Positions 18,559 through 27,517 of a DNA stretch of 29,741 nucleotides are shown piece by piece. This stretch comes from Aureobasidium sp. EXF-3400 (lineage: Eukaryota > Ascomycota > Dothideomycetes > Dothideales > Saccotheciaceae): NCBI GenBank assembly GCA_024195585.1, contig SWBL01000476.1, positions 1-29,741 of the forward strand. The letters are read 5' to 3'. Position 1 is the first letter of the stretch; every line of letters begins with the position of its first letter. A model generated the notes under the pieces. It had not been told where the DNA came from. It saw only the letters and a program-made list of their open reading frames with translations, and did not search any database. The position numbers and the translations under genes are program-made.

Positions 18559-18752
18559 GAGGTGAGGTTCATCCTATATGGTATCGATTCTTTTTCTCAT
18601 CACCTTCATCCACAACCACTTTCTCTACTCTACAGCGGGCTCTGGCAGTCTCGCCTTTTTACCAACAAGTTCTTTATCCTTGATTGCTCTTTCCAGCAAC
18701 AAAGTCATTCGCTAAGATCTTTCTCCTTCTTTTACTACACAACTTCCTCAAG

Positions 18753-19961
18753 ATGTATATCTCTACCGCCACTCTCTCTTCCATCGTCCTTGCGGCATCT
18801 TTGGCTTCTGCTGGTCCTGCTCACATCAAGAGAGCTGATGCCTACGCTCAGTGCGGTGGCCAAGGCTTCACCGGCGCTTCCACCTGTGTTGCTGGCTACC
18901 ACTGTGCCGAGTCCAACGCCTGGTACTCTCAGTGTGTTCCCGGAACCGCCGCCGTCGCTGCTGCTCCTGCTACTGCTGCCGTTCAGACCAGCTCTGCTCC
19001 TGCCAAGGCTCCCGTCTCTACCAGCAACAAGGCCGGCTCTTCCCAGCCCGCTGACAGCCTCAACAAGCTCTTCCAGGCCAAGGGCAAGAAGTACTTCGGT
19101 ACTTGTGGTGACCAGGGTACTCTGGGTAATGCCCAGACTGCTGCCATTGTCAAGGCCGACTTTGGTCAGCTTACTCCTGAGAACTCCATGAAGTGGGATG
19201 CTACCGAGAGCAGCCAAGGCAACTTCAACTTCGCTGGTGGTGACTACCTCGTCAACTTCGCCAGCCAGAACGGCGACCTCGTCCGTGGCCACACCCTTGT
19301 CTGGTACTCTCAGCTTCCCCAATGGGTCCAGAACATCAACGATAAGACCACCCTTACCAACGTCATGAAGAACCACATCACCAAGGTCATGACCCACTTC
19401 AAGGGCAAGATCTACGCCTGGGACGTTGTCAACGAGGCCTTCAACGAGGACGGCACCCTCCGCCAGAACGTCTTCATGAAGGTTCTTGGTGAGGACTACA
19501 TCCGCATTGCCTTCGAGACCGCCCGTGCCGCCGACCCTAACGCCAAGCTCTACATCAACGACTACAACCTCGACTCTGCCACCTACGCAAAGACCCAGGG
19601 CTTCATCTCCCACGTCAAGAAGTGGATTGCCGCCGGTATCCCCATTGACGGTGTTGGTTCCCAGACTCACCTTGGCAAGTCTGGCTCGTTCAACAGCCCC
19701 GACAACGTCCCTGCTGCTTTCAAGGCTGTCTGCGCTGCTGCTCCCGAGTGCGCCATGACCGAGCTTGATCTTGCCGGCGCTGATGCCAGCAGCTACGTCA
19801 AGGTTGTCAACGCCTGTGTCCAGACCAAGAACTGTGTCGGTATCACCGAGTGGGGTATTTCCGACAGCCAGTCCTGGAGAAAGAGCGACAGCCCTCTTCT
19901 CTTCGACAGCAACTTCCAGAAGAAGCCTGCTTACACTGCCATTGTCAACGCTCTTAAGTAA
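18753..19961 (+). CDS. Secreted endo-1,4-beta-xylanase, CBM1-GH10
   Basis: One exon, 402 aa. It cuts internal beta-1,4 bonds of xylan outside the cell. A signal peptide covers residues 1-20 (cleavage near ASA-GP), then a Kex2-type KR at 26-27. An N-terminal CBM1 cellulose-binding module spans about 31-62 ([15 protein letters not shown]...WYSQC, Cys 34, 45, 51, 61). An Ala/Thr/Ser/Pro linker runs to about 100. The GH10 barrel follows, with [21 protein letters not shown], acid/base E228 in [22 protein letters not shown], nucleophile E337 in MTELDL, and [13 protein letters not shown]. All catalytic residues are intact and the length is usual. Codon choice is strongly biased toward C-ending codons, more than in its neighbours, which suggests high expression. 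The ATG at 18753 starts the signal peptide; an upstream frame extension was not used. Confidence 0.97.
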   Translation: MYISTATLSSIVLAASLASAGPAHIKRADAYAQCGGQGFTGASTCVAGYHCAESNAWYSQCVPGTAAVAAAPATAAVQTSSAPAKAPVSTSNKAGSSQPADSLNKLFQAKGKKYFGTCGDQGTLGNAQTAAIVKADFGQLTPENSMKWDATESSQGNFNFAGGDYLVNFASQNGDLVRGHTLVWYSQLPQWVQNINDKTTLTNVMKNHITKVMTHFKGKIYAWDVVNEAFNEDGTLRQNVFMKVLGEDYIRIAFETARAADPNAKLYINDYNLDSATYAKTQGFISHVKKWIAAGIPIDGVGSQTHLGKSGSFNSPDNVPAAFKAVCAAAPECAMTELDLAGADASSYVKVVNACVQTKNCVGITEWGISDSQSWRKSDSPLLFDSNFQKKPAYTAIVNALK

Positions 19962-21228
19962 ACGTCTGTCGATTTCGGGGTTGGATTTCTTTTGAGCGTA
20001 CTTCTCTTCCTGATGGATGGTGGTTTTGTTCGGACGGATTCTTTGATGCATAGGATTCTTATTGAGTGTGAGGTATGAGATAGCAATGAGAAATGTGTGG
20101 TTTTCTTGTGGAAAATATGCCTTTGTCCATCCATGTTTTGAGCTTGCTTGTCTCCTCTGTAATGTGACATCTTTTCATGTGGGCTTTGGTGGTGACGAAT
20201 GAGTCTTGATGCATGATGGGACTCGGGATACTGAAGGCAGTTTTTTCCTTTCGATGTATGATTACGCAACGGTTATTTTGGTTTGTTCATCAGCATTTTA
20301 CATCTCGTAGGAGTCGAACATCGATTGTTCTTTCTAAGTCCAGTTCGTTGGACATCGTTTGCGCTTTCCGGGTTCAGATCGATGGCCTTCTGCTTCACAA
20401 GTTGGTGTGCTGAATTGGAATGCATGACGACAACAATTCCTCATCACTCTTTCCTTCCCTGCAAATCAGACACTTACATATCATTCAATCGTTACCACCC
20501 TCTTCCATTTCTTTCACATCTCGACTCACCACGACACATCGCATCAAAGGATATCTTTTCAACGCTTGCATGCCTATCACGAAACATCATCATGATTGAT
20601 TCTTACCCATCACGACGACGAGACATATTCAAGCAGAGCAGTTCCTCATCCACACATCATTCAAGCCACAGCACTCTCTATCAGCGACGGTCTAATCACG
20701 CGACGCCCTTACTCCAGAATCCTTACGGGGACTGTGAGACCCCAGTACCACATCGTTCTAGGCTCTCCTCTGCTAAGGCTACCGCGCCCATATGCACGTT
20801 TGCTCCTTTGACGTGTGTGTCTGGAGCGGTTGTAGAAGCGGGTTGGCCGATCAAAATATGAAGACTTGAGTTTGAGATGTGTGGGATGAGGGGTTGTTCT
20901 GTTTGGATGTGCTTTCGTTGTTGTGTTGAGGTAAGAATCGGCCTGGCGGTGTTTCATGGCGGCATCCGAGTTGTCGCTCCACCAGAACATGATACGCCTC
21001 CCTTCTCTCGGACAATCGAGACGTTCTGCTGTTGCACACTCATTCCTGGTCCCTTCTATCCACGACTCTTTGACTCCTTCAGCAGGCGAAGACTAATCGC
21101 CATTGACACGAGAAGAATAAAGACCACACCAGCCGGTGACGACAACAGACACATGATCGATCAGCAAGAAGCATTAAGAAGAAAAGTCATGTTTCTCGTT
21201 AACCAAAGTTATCTTTGGAAGCCATATC
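19962..21228. other. Intergenic: xylanase 3' end, gene-poor stretch
   Basis: About 1.27 kb. T/G-rich sequence directly after the xylanase stop (19962-20350) looks like 3' UTR and spacer. A C/T- and A-rich block at 20440-20590 resembles a fungal promoter and leads into a possible small gene (20592-20861). The rest, to the receptor stop codon, shows nothing I can name. Confidence 0.45.
20592..20861 (+). CDS. Possible small hypothetical protein
   Basis: An 89-aa frame starts at the ATG at 20592, just after a promoter-like pyrimidine-rich block. The peptide begins MIDSYPSRRRDIFKQSSSSS and is Ser/His/Arg-rich, with no known motif, signal peptide or membrane helix. The frame is open upstream as well, so the ATG does not delimit it, and codon use is not clearly biased. 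It may be chance, or the first exon of a gene whose other exons I cannot see. Confidence 0.2.
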   Translation: MIDSYPSRRRDIFKQSSSSSTHHSSHSTLYQRRSNHATPLLQNPYGDCETPVPHRSRLSSAKATAPICTFAPLTCVSGAVVEAGWPIKI

Positions 21229-22582
21229 TCATGTCCGCGAAGGTCCGTCATCATTATCGCCCTCCCTAGCGATATCCCAAGTACTCGTATAATCCCCGCT
21301 CTCAGCTCGAACCCTCGAAACGACGATGAAAGGCACAGCACTCGGCCTGCTACTAGGTATCGGAGACTGATACCCATCCCATCCCTTGTCTTGCCCATCT
21401 ATCACTGTATCCATGACTGTGTCCTCAATGTCCGGGATTACGAGATCCAGTCGAGGGACAGGAGGAGGTACTGTTGCAGCGGATTGTGGACGAGAAGATA
21501 ACGTTTGTTGACCGTGCTCTGCTTTCTCAAGGTCTTGTAGGTGATGGTGGTTTTCGTTATTGGAGCCTGTAATTTGCGAGCCTAGTGTAGTCCATTTTGT
21601 CAAACGATGCAGCAATGACGTCAAGGAGGTCATGGAGGCCGAGAACCAAGGCTTCAATGCCGGTGCGCAGGATGCAAAGATGCCAATTCCACACTCTAGG
21701 AGTTCGAAGAGAAGGATTCTTCCTAGACCATCTATGCTTTGTCAGCTTCTGTCTTTTGAGTGAAACATGACAGACCTGGTAGAGTTATACTTACAACTCA
21801 TGTTGGTCTCGTGGGTCCAATAGGCTATGTAAGGCAAACGACAAATCGTCATTGCTGCTGCCAGGACACCTAGACCTAGGATGAACCACGCCATCACCAT
21901 ATTTTTCGTAGACATAATTGTGTGCCAAAGGATTATACCAGGAATGATCGCGCATGCAAAGTCTGCGAAGATGGTTGTGCACGCAAACGAGTATCCAACA
22001 GTCAGTACCACAGCTCCAGGTAGGCAATATCCAGGAGTATGAGGGTGGTGCCAATGCGTCCAGATTGCTGGATAAGGCACACAATAGCAGAAAGACCCGA
22101 TAAACATGACAAGTGAAGAGCAGCTGACAATAATCAGGATCCAGTGTAGTGCTCGTTTGATCTTTGGAGATGTCGATAGACGGAGGAATGTATAGCAGAC
22201 GCTGCACTTGATCAAGCAGGTGGCTATCGTATAGATTGGTTTGTACATTGCAAAGGTCTGTTTAGTATTTCATGTCAGTCTCTGTCTTCTCATACTCGAT
22301 GGATACTTCTCGGGAGATGTAGATACATACCTGAACACCTTTCATCTGATTTTCCAAGCTAAGGACCTTGTCAGGCATACCGAGGCCATACATGAATCCC
22401 CACAGCGTGACTGCGCAAGCTCCAAGATGGAAAACCAGTGCCGCAACGATGAGCCAGTCATCGATCTTGAAAGCACGCCGTGTGATTCGCACATAGCAGC
22501 GTAAAGGAACGACGATGAGTGGCAACACGATCATGGCAATCGTAACACCGAAGATGGATGTCCATTTGTCGTGCCACTCCAT
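21229..22582 (-). CDS. Rhodopsin-like seven-helix fungal membrane protein (PTH11-related)
   Basis: Three exons on the minus strand: 22582-22331, 22257-21795 and 21731-21229, giving 405 aa. Intron 1 (22258-22330, 73 nt) has GTATGT and AAACAG, phase 0, joining KGVQ to TFAMYKPIYTIATCLIK. Intron 2 (21732-21794, 63 nt) has GTAAGT, GCTGAC and ATAG, phase 1, joining HETNMS to YGLGRILLFELLECGIG. Seven helices are visible, the first at about 10-28, then 43-66 and 88-108; three more lie in exon 2 and the last is at about 246-262 (GIGIFASCAPALKPW). The pattern, with IDDWL after helix 1 and the ECGIGI...CAPALKP ending, fits the fungal rhodopsin domain family (PF20684-like). The tail of about 135 residues is Pro/Ser/Asp-rich and probably cytoplasmic. 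No CFEM domain is present. Ligand and role are unknown. The ATG at 22582 is chosen because the upstream open frame starts only at a near-cognate codon. Confidence 0.83.
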
Positions 22583-23962
22583 GGTTGTGAGGTATGGACC
22601 ATCAACCAATCTCCTAGAGAAGTCTCGGGTTCCAGTGAATCCCAACTCGCTCGCAGACCTTGTGATTATTGTTGAGTATAGAGCAAGAGACGACAGTCCG
22701 TGCCGCGCATATGGAGACAGGACCTAGACCCTTATATTGAACTCAGCTCAAGCCCACTAGACGTTTGGGTCATGACCGTTTTTTGCCATCGTGTGGCTTT
22801 AGAGTTATTACCTTCTTCGCTGACTCACTGCTACTTGAGGTCTCCATACTTCTCCCCCGGTATGTCTCACTTACGCTCTTCTATGCGACCTACTTCCCTA
22901 ATCGGTCACTGGTATTTACCTTGTAGCTTGTGGCTGTCAACATTTGCGAATTCAGAGTGAAAGGCCAAGTACTCGTGCCATCAACGGTTTCTTCGGACTG
23001 ACACGACAAGTGGCTGCCTTTAGCTGTGTTCGGCACACGAAGACACAATGATAACATGATGTCTTCAGATGTCTCAGACGATCTTCGACGTCCATGAGTG
23101 TTATCTTTGCGAAACAGGATCCTATCTTCTGCAGATCTTCGAGAACGGAGGAGTCGAATCAACAAAAGAAAGATACTAGTTAAGACTACTCGTTAGTTGA
23201 GAGGGGGATAAGTCCCTTCCACCGTTGGCGCTGACCCAAACGTTTTTATTGCGGTACAAGTGTCGGAATTAAGCTTTTGGGCGTGTCAACAACCACTCTT
23301 ATAGAACAGCGGATCTCCCTCGTGACGGCAAGCGATTCATAGATGAGGCCTCAGCAAGCGATCGAGGAAATCCGTGAGCTCCACTCAGAAGCGTGTATGG
23401 CTAGGTCGACGAAGGAAGAAGCCACTCAGAGGGTGGAGAAATCACCCGTTGCACGATGTTTTCGTTTTCGGCTCCATGTGAGATTAAGTGTAGATCCGAG
23501 GTATAATCTGGTTGATAGCACATGGTACATATAGAAGAAAAAGGTAGAGGATAATGTCTATGGTTTTGCATAGGTCGCGGTCGTGCATTAGCAACGAACA
23601 TCGTTGGTCTGCGCTATTTCAAGCTCGCTCGGTCTCGAACTTGCGGAGTCACAAGATTGCAATCTTTACAGCCAGAATTTAAAAATCGACTGGCATAATC
23701 TCGGTCAAATCAGCATCTCGCCATTGTATGAGTTTGTGAGAGATGGGGCAAGCGCTCTCAGGCAAGAGTTGCACATCTGCTCATTGGCGTCGGACTTCGA
23801 TGCTGGGGTCCAAGCGTCGTCGACTTTTCGAATGCCAAGACATGATTTCTCTACCAAAATTTGCCATACTTCACTCCAAATCGACTGCCACCTTCTGGCG
23901 CCCAATCAGATACAAAAAATACGTCCTATCACATAGATTTAGCTGCGATAAGAGCAAAACAT
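22583..23962. other. Intergenic: receptor promoter and long gene-free stretch
   Basis: About 1.4 kb without a convincing gene. The part up to about 22960 should carry the receptor promoter. Frames of 60-110 codons beyond (for example 23604-23936) have no motif and conflict with frames on the other strand. The Pol III terminator of tRNA-Ser lies at the right end. Confidence 0.45.
23956..23959 (-). terminator. RNA polymerase III terminator of tRNA-Ser
   Basis: On the minus strand a T4 run follows the tRNA discriminator base by three nucleotides, the minimal Pol III stop signal. Confidence 0.55.
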
Positions 23963-24043
23963 CGACGCCTGTGTGATTCGAACACACGCTCCCGAAGGAA
24001 ATGCCTTAGCAGGGCATCGCGTTAACCACTCCGCCAAAGCGCC
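23963..24043 (-). tRNA. tRNA-Ser(GCU): tRNA-Ser (anticodon GCT)
   Basis: On the minus strand the 7-bp acceptor GGCGCTT pairs with AGGCGTC (two G-T pairs), with discriminator G. The anticodon stem ATGCC/GGCAT is perfect and its loop CTGCTAA gives anticodon GCT, reading AGC/AGU serine codons. A type II variable arm with a TCC-TTCG-GGA hairpin confirms a class with a long extra arm. The T arm is GTGTG/CACAC with TTCGAAT. No intron. Confidence 0.93.
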
Positions 24044-24753
24044 TTGAGAATATCCCGAGATTGGTCAGATCTCGAAGGAGGATGAGAAATTTTGCTGCTA
24101 CAAAAAATATATCGCTACAAAAAAATAGCCAAACCATAACAATCTCAAACTTGATTGATATATGCGTATGGCGTCTGCCTGTTCCGCATAAATCACCAGC
24201 CTAATAATTACCGAGGCTGCAATGACGTTCTGGGCAGATTCTTAGCCATGGGTGAGTCTTAGGTTTCTTCTCTCGGCCCATATCTTGTGGTCGGCAGAGG
24301 GACGGCGCATTCTGACAAGGGTGTGAACTTCAGTCGGCGACCTCGACGCAGGTGTTCTAGGCAAACATGGAAGGCTTCGCGCTCACTATTCACTGCTGCG
24401 CCGATCGAAGATCAATATGCTTAATATCTTGAGGTGATCAAGATCTGCAGTCCTAAGCCACAATCCTTCTCTTGCACGAGCTACAGGAACCATTTCATGA
24501 TTAAAGTCGCAGAAGAGGACATGGGAACGACTGAGGGAGAGGAAGAAGAGCAGCATATGGATCTGTCAATGCTGGAATGAGGCGTTGAGGCAGGAGTCTT
24601 GAACAGGAGGCAAGAGCAGTCCTGCGAAAGAAACGCTTGTTGATCATAAGAGGCTCGGGCCTGCGAGATACGTTGACAGTGTTGGAAAGTCAATCGATAA
24701 GAACAGGGTATCTGTATATACAACTAAACACAACCGAAATGCTAAACACAACG
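24044..24753. other. Intergenic: tRNA-Ser upstream side and MFS 3' end
   Basis: No gene is seen. The A-rich repeat at the left end is listed separately. The right part should contain the 3' UTR of the MFS transporter. Short frames on both strands look random. Confidence 0.45.
24097..24129. repeat. GCTACAAAAAA short direct repeat upstream of tRNA-Ser
   Basis: GCTACAAAAAA occurs at 24097-24107 and 24114-24124, 17 bp apart with a TATAT between, starting 54 bp upstream of the tRNA on its 5' side. It could be a TATA-like upstream element for Pol III or simply A-rich spacer. Confidence 0.4.
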
Positions 24754-26501
24754 TCAAACATTCACCTCGCTGCTCGCACTTGTACTGGATGGACTTGCTT
24801 TCCGTACTCCCTCCTCCTTCTCCACCTTCCCGGCCTTCTGTTTCCTCCTCAACTTGAAGATAGATCCTCCACACCATATAACTGTCGGCACCACACAGAC
24901 GAACGAGACACAGCCAAGTACCAACGTTGTGGTACCCCAACCAGCTCTCTGCTTGACCAAGCCTGCAAGCAAAGGTCCTACCAGAGTGCCGGCCGCGTAG
25001 GCCATATTAAACAAACCATACGCCTGAGCAAAAGCACCGTTCTTGCCAAAGAAGCCTGCTGGTCTTTTTGCGCCTTGAGCATCCACAGCATACGAGACTT
25101 CTGCCATTAGTGGTGTGAGCGAGAGTGTGATTCCAAGACCAATCAAGGCGAGAAGTGCGCAAAGCAGCACCTTTTGGCGGATGCTGTTATGATCGACCAG
25201 GCGCATGAGAATGAAACAAGGACCAGTGATGATAAAACCGCTGGTCGCTAGCCATCTGACGCCGTGCTTGTCTGCATATCCACCAACAAGAGGTCCAGTG
25301 AAAGACGGTATCGTGACGGCCAGGAAGATCAGTCCAGCACCAATGGAGTTCCAGCCCCAGAGTTCGTTGACATACAGAGGTAAAATCGAGTCGAACGAGG
25401 TAAGCAACGACGCGCTGATGAAGCAGCCAAACAAAGCAGCGTCGAGTCTGTACGACGATAGTAGTGAGAAGACTCTAGGGAGCCTGCGTCGTTCGTGTGT
25501 CACGGCAGGTATCTCGACTTCGGGTGTGTGACACTCCGGGTCAGCTTTGTGATCGTCTGTGCTGCCTCTGTGTTCGGCATCTGCGGTTACTTCAAGTGCT
25601 TTTGGCCCCCACTTCGAAGCAACCGATTTCTCAATCATCAGGAGTCTGAGAATTGCGTCGATGCCTAGAAGCGCAAATGCCATTGCGAAGACAGCATAAT
25701 ATCCAGCACTGCGAGAACATGTAAGTACAAGCGTGATTTCTTTCAACATTCGATATAACGAACCGTTCAAAAACGATGCCACCGAGCAGCGGACCGAGCA
25801 AGTAGGCCAACGACATGGCAATGCCAACATAGCCCATTGCCTGTCCGATCGACTCAGAGCCAACAGTATCCTGTAGCAATGCCAGACCGACAACCCAAAC
25901 CACGGCTGCAGAAAGTCCTTGAAGGATACGGCCAACAACGATAAGAGCAAGACTGTTACCAACGACCAAGAATATCGTCGACCCAGCCAGTGCCAGCAGC
26001 CCAATCATGAAACTCCACCGCCGCGACTCGAACCGATCAGCTACCCACCCACATATAGGTGCTCCAATGAGTAAAGCACCGCCATAAACAGCCAAAAGTA
26101 CTGATATCATGGACTGCACATGATCCTCGGCAATACCAGCACGGCCACTCAAAGCGAAAGGCCTATAAAGCGAAGGTACAATTAGCAGGATATCGAACGT
26201 TGGTCGTGAGAACACTACGACTTAGCTAAACGAATACACTCAGCTCTGCAAGATGCCATCCCGGATGGTGCTTCATCGAAATACACTTTTCCGAGACTTC
26301 TCGTGCAGGTTGACAAGAACGCCAGCACTAGTCGTGATGTTTGTACCTTCAGTCTACGTACAGGACTGGCACGATAATTCCATAGAGGAAGACGTCAGTG
26401 AACACCGCAGCAGCGACAGTACTGATGATCAACCAATTCGAACTTCTGATCTCGAGGAAGGCGGGAGGAGTGGTGTCGGTACCCGTCAACCATGCAAACA
26501 T
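24754..26501 (-). CDS. Major facilitator superfamily transporter, 12 helices
   Basis: Three exons on the minus strand: 26501-26362, 26162-25764 and 25708-24754, giving 497 aa. Intron 1 (26163-26361, 199 nt) has GTACGT and TATAG, phase 2, and joins LYGIIVPVL to PFALSGRAGI. Intron 2 (25709-25763, 55 nt) has GTTCGT and CGCAG, phase 2, and joins GGIVFER to AGYYAVFAM. Both joins restore family consensus. Helix 1 is WLIISTVAAAVFTDVFLYG; motif A is GWVADRFESRR between helices 2 and 3; GRILQGLSAAVVWVVGLALLQDT marks helix 4 onward; a charged central loop (about 215-260) separates two six-helix halves; a second motif-A-like GGYADKHGVRW lies after helix 8. It belongs to the MFS drug/amine-type exporters (SLC18-like); the substrate is unknown. 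The ATG at 26501 matches the length of homologues. An open extension to 26639 runs through a trinucleotide repeat. Confidence 0.87.
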
Positions 26502-26509
26502 ATTGCCGT

Positions 26510-26510
<1 letters not shown>

Positions 26511-26541
<31 letters not shown>
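26511..26541. repeat. (GAT)10 microsatellite just upstream of the MFS start codon
   Basis: Ten perfect GAT units (ATC on the coding strand) end 9 nt upstream of the chosen ATG. The frame is open through it and would read ten Ile codons if translation began upstream at 26639. Confidence 0.9.
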
Positions 26542-27043
26542 TCGTATAAGTTATTCTCTGTGAAGCCTCTGACCAGCGGAACAATAAGACATGCTAATAA
26601 GAGCAGAAACAAGAGGCGAGGAGAGGTGTAACTTAACAAGACATTTCTGATAGCAAGAAGGGTATCATTCTTTTTTGTGCCAACAGTTCCTCTTAGCCTT
26701 GATTATGCGCGTGAGTAACTTGCAACCGCCTCACCAGAGTTGCCCGTATTCTCGGCTTCCGCGCACTGCGGAGAATTATTTCGAGGGTGAAGGTAAAAAA
26801 CGTAACGAAATCCCGAGGCTTCGAGGCGTCATGATCCGCATGGACCTTCTGCATGCAGTATCGAGTCCATGCTTGGCACCATGTGGTCTCCATTTCTTAC
26901 CATCTCTGGAAAACCAGGCCTCAGCCTTCAAGAAAGAAGGTAAAGTATTGTTAGGACTGGTGCCTAACCAACACACAAGCACTGATACTCGAGGCTGGGA
27001 AAAGGCCAAAGGGCTGTGTAGATTCTGTTCTTCCGGGTTGTCG

Positions 27044-27063
27044 TGTTGTTGTTGTTGTTGTTG
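27044..27063. repeat. (GTT)6-7 microsatellite
   Basis: Twenty nucleotides of perfect GTT units between the MFS and MSK1 genes. No coding role is supported. Confidence 0.85.
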
Positions 27064-27517
27064 TCGAAAGATGCGGTGAGATATCTCGGGACGCCGCAGC
27101 TCGTGCATGTTTATTTGGTATACCGAACCGCAAAATGCTGCATATTTGATGCAGTTGCGCTCGTGCGGTGCTGCATATCCAAGAGGGGCTTGGCAGTTAT
27201 GCCTGAAGAGGATGTCTCTACCATGGTTCGAAGTGATGCGACAAGTGTCAGGTCTGAAGAGGCTGTTCTAAATTGCATTCTTACAGGCTGCTATTCGCCG
27301 AGACACAAACCAGATCAGGCGCTGCCTTGTGTGTTTAAGGCGAAGAGTTGAATATGGTGAGTGATCAGGGTAGAAATCAAGAGACGTCGCAACCTAATGA
27401 AGATCGCAACTGCATACGACAGATTTGAGAGGACGATGTGACAAGGGACAAAATTTGATGAAAGAGAAGCGGAGGGGTATCATTAAAACAGGAGCAATGT
27501 ATATATACACACAGGCA

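Larger units (their letters stand above)
17738..18752. other. Intergenic: coiled-coil gene 3' end and xylanase promoter
   Basis: About 1 kb with no coding frame of note. The left third is AT-rich (3' UTR, about 17900-17985). The right part holds the xylanase promoter elements listed separately: GGCTAG at 18106-18111, the paired repeats and CCAAT at 18410-18485, and TATATAA at 18552-18558. Confidence 0.6.
26502..27517. other. Intergenic: MFS promoter and MSK1 3' end
   Basis: About 1 kb with two microsatellites (listed separately) and no convincing gene. Frames of up to 134 codons run through low-complexity sequence and have no motif. The left part should hold the MFS promoter; the right end, the MSK1 3' UTR. 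Confidence 0.45.

Noticed and set aside
17738..18752. CreA-type sites (CTCCGC and CTCCAG matches) in the xylanase promoter
   Set aside because: The SYGGRG consensus is so loose that one or two matches per kilobase are expected by chance, so I do not list them.
18735..20051. 438-codon open frame antisense to the xylanase gene
   Set aside because: It mirrors the xylanase's extreme C-ending codon bias, which removes antisense stops. The peptide is a Val/Leu/Gly/Asp-rich string with no domain, as expected of a shadow.
23604..23936. 110-codon plus-strand frame left of tRNA-Ser
   Set aside because: No motif, an overlapping frame on the other strand, and no codon bias; best read as chance.
26349..26639. 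MFS N-terminus extended to 26639 with a signal-like leader and ten Ile
   Set aside because: Homologous transporters start close to helix 1, and the added part is built on a microsatellite. Kept as a finding, not as the gene model.
26675..27079. 134-codon plus-strand frame ending in a Cys run
   Set aside because: The Cys run is the (GTT)n microsatellite read in one frame. No other support.
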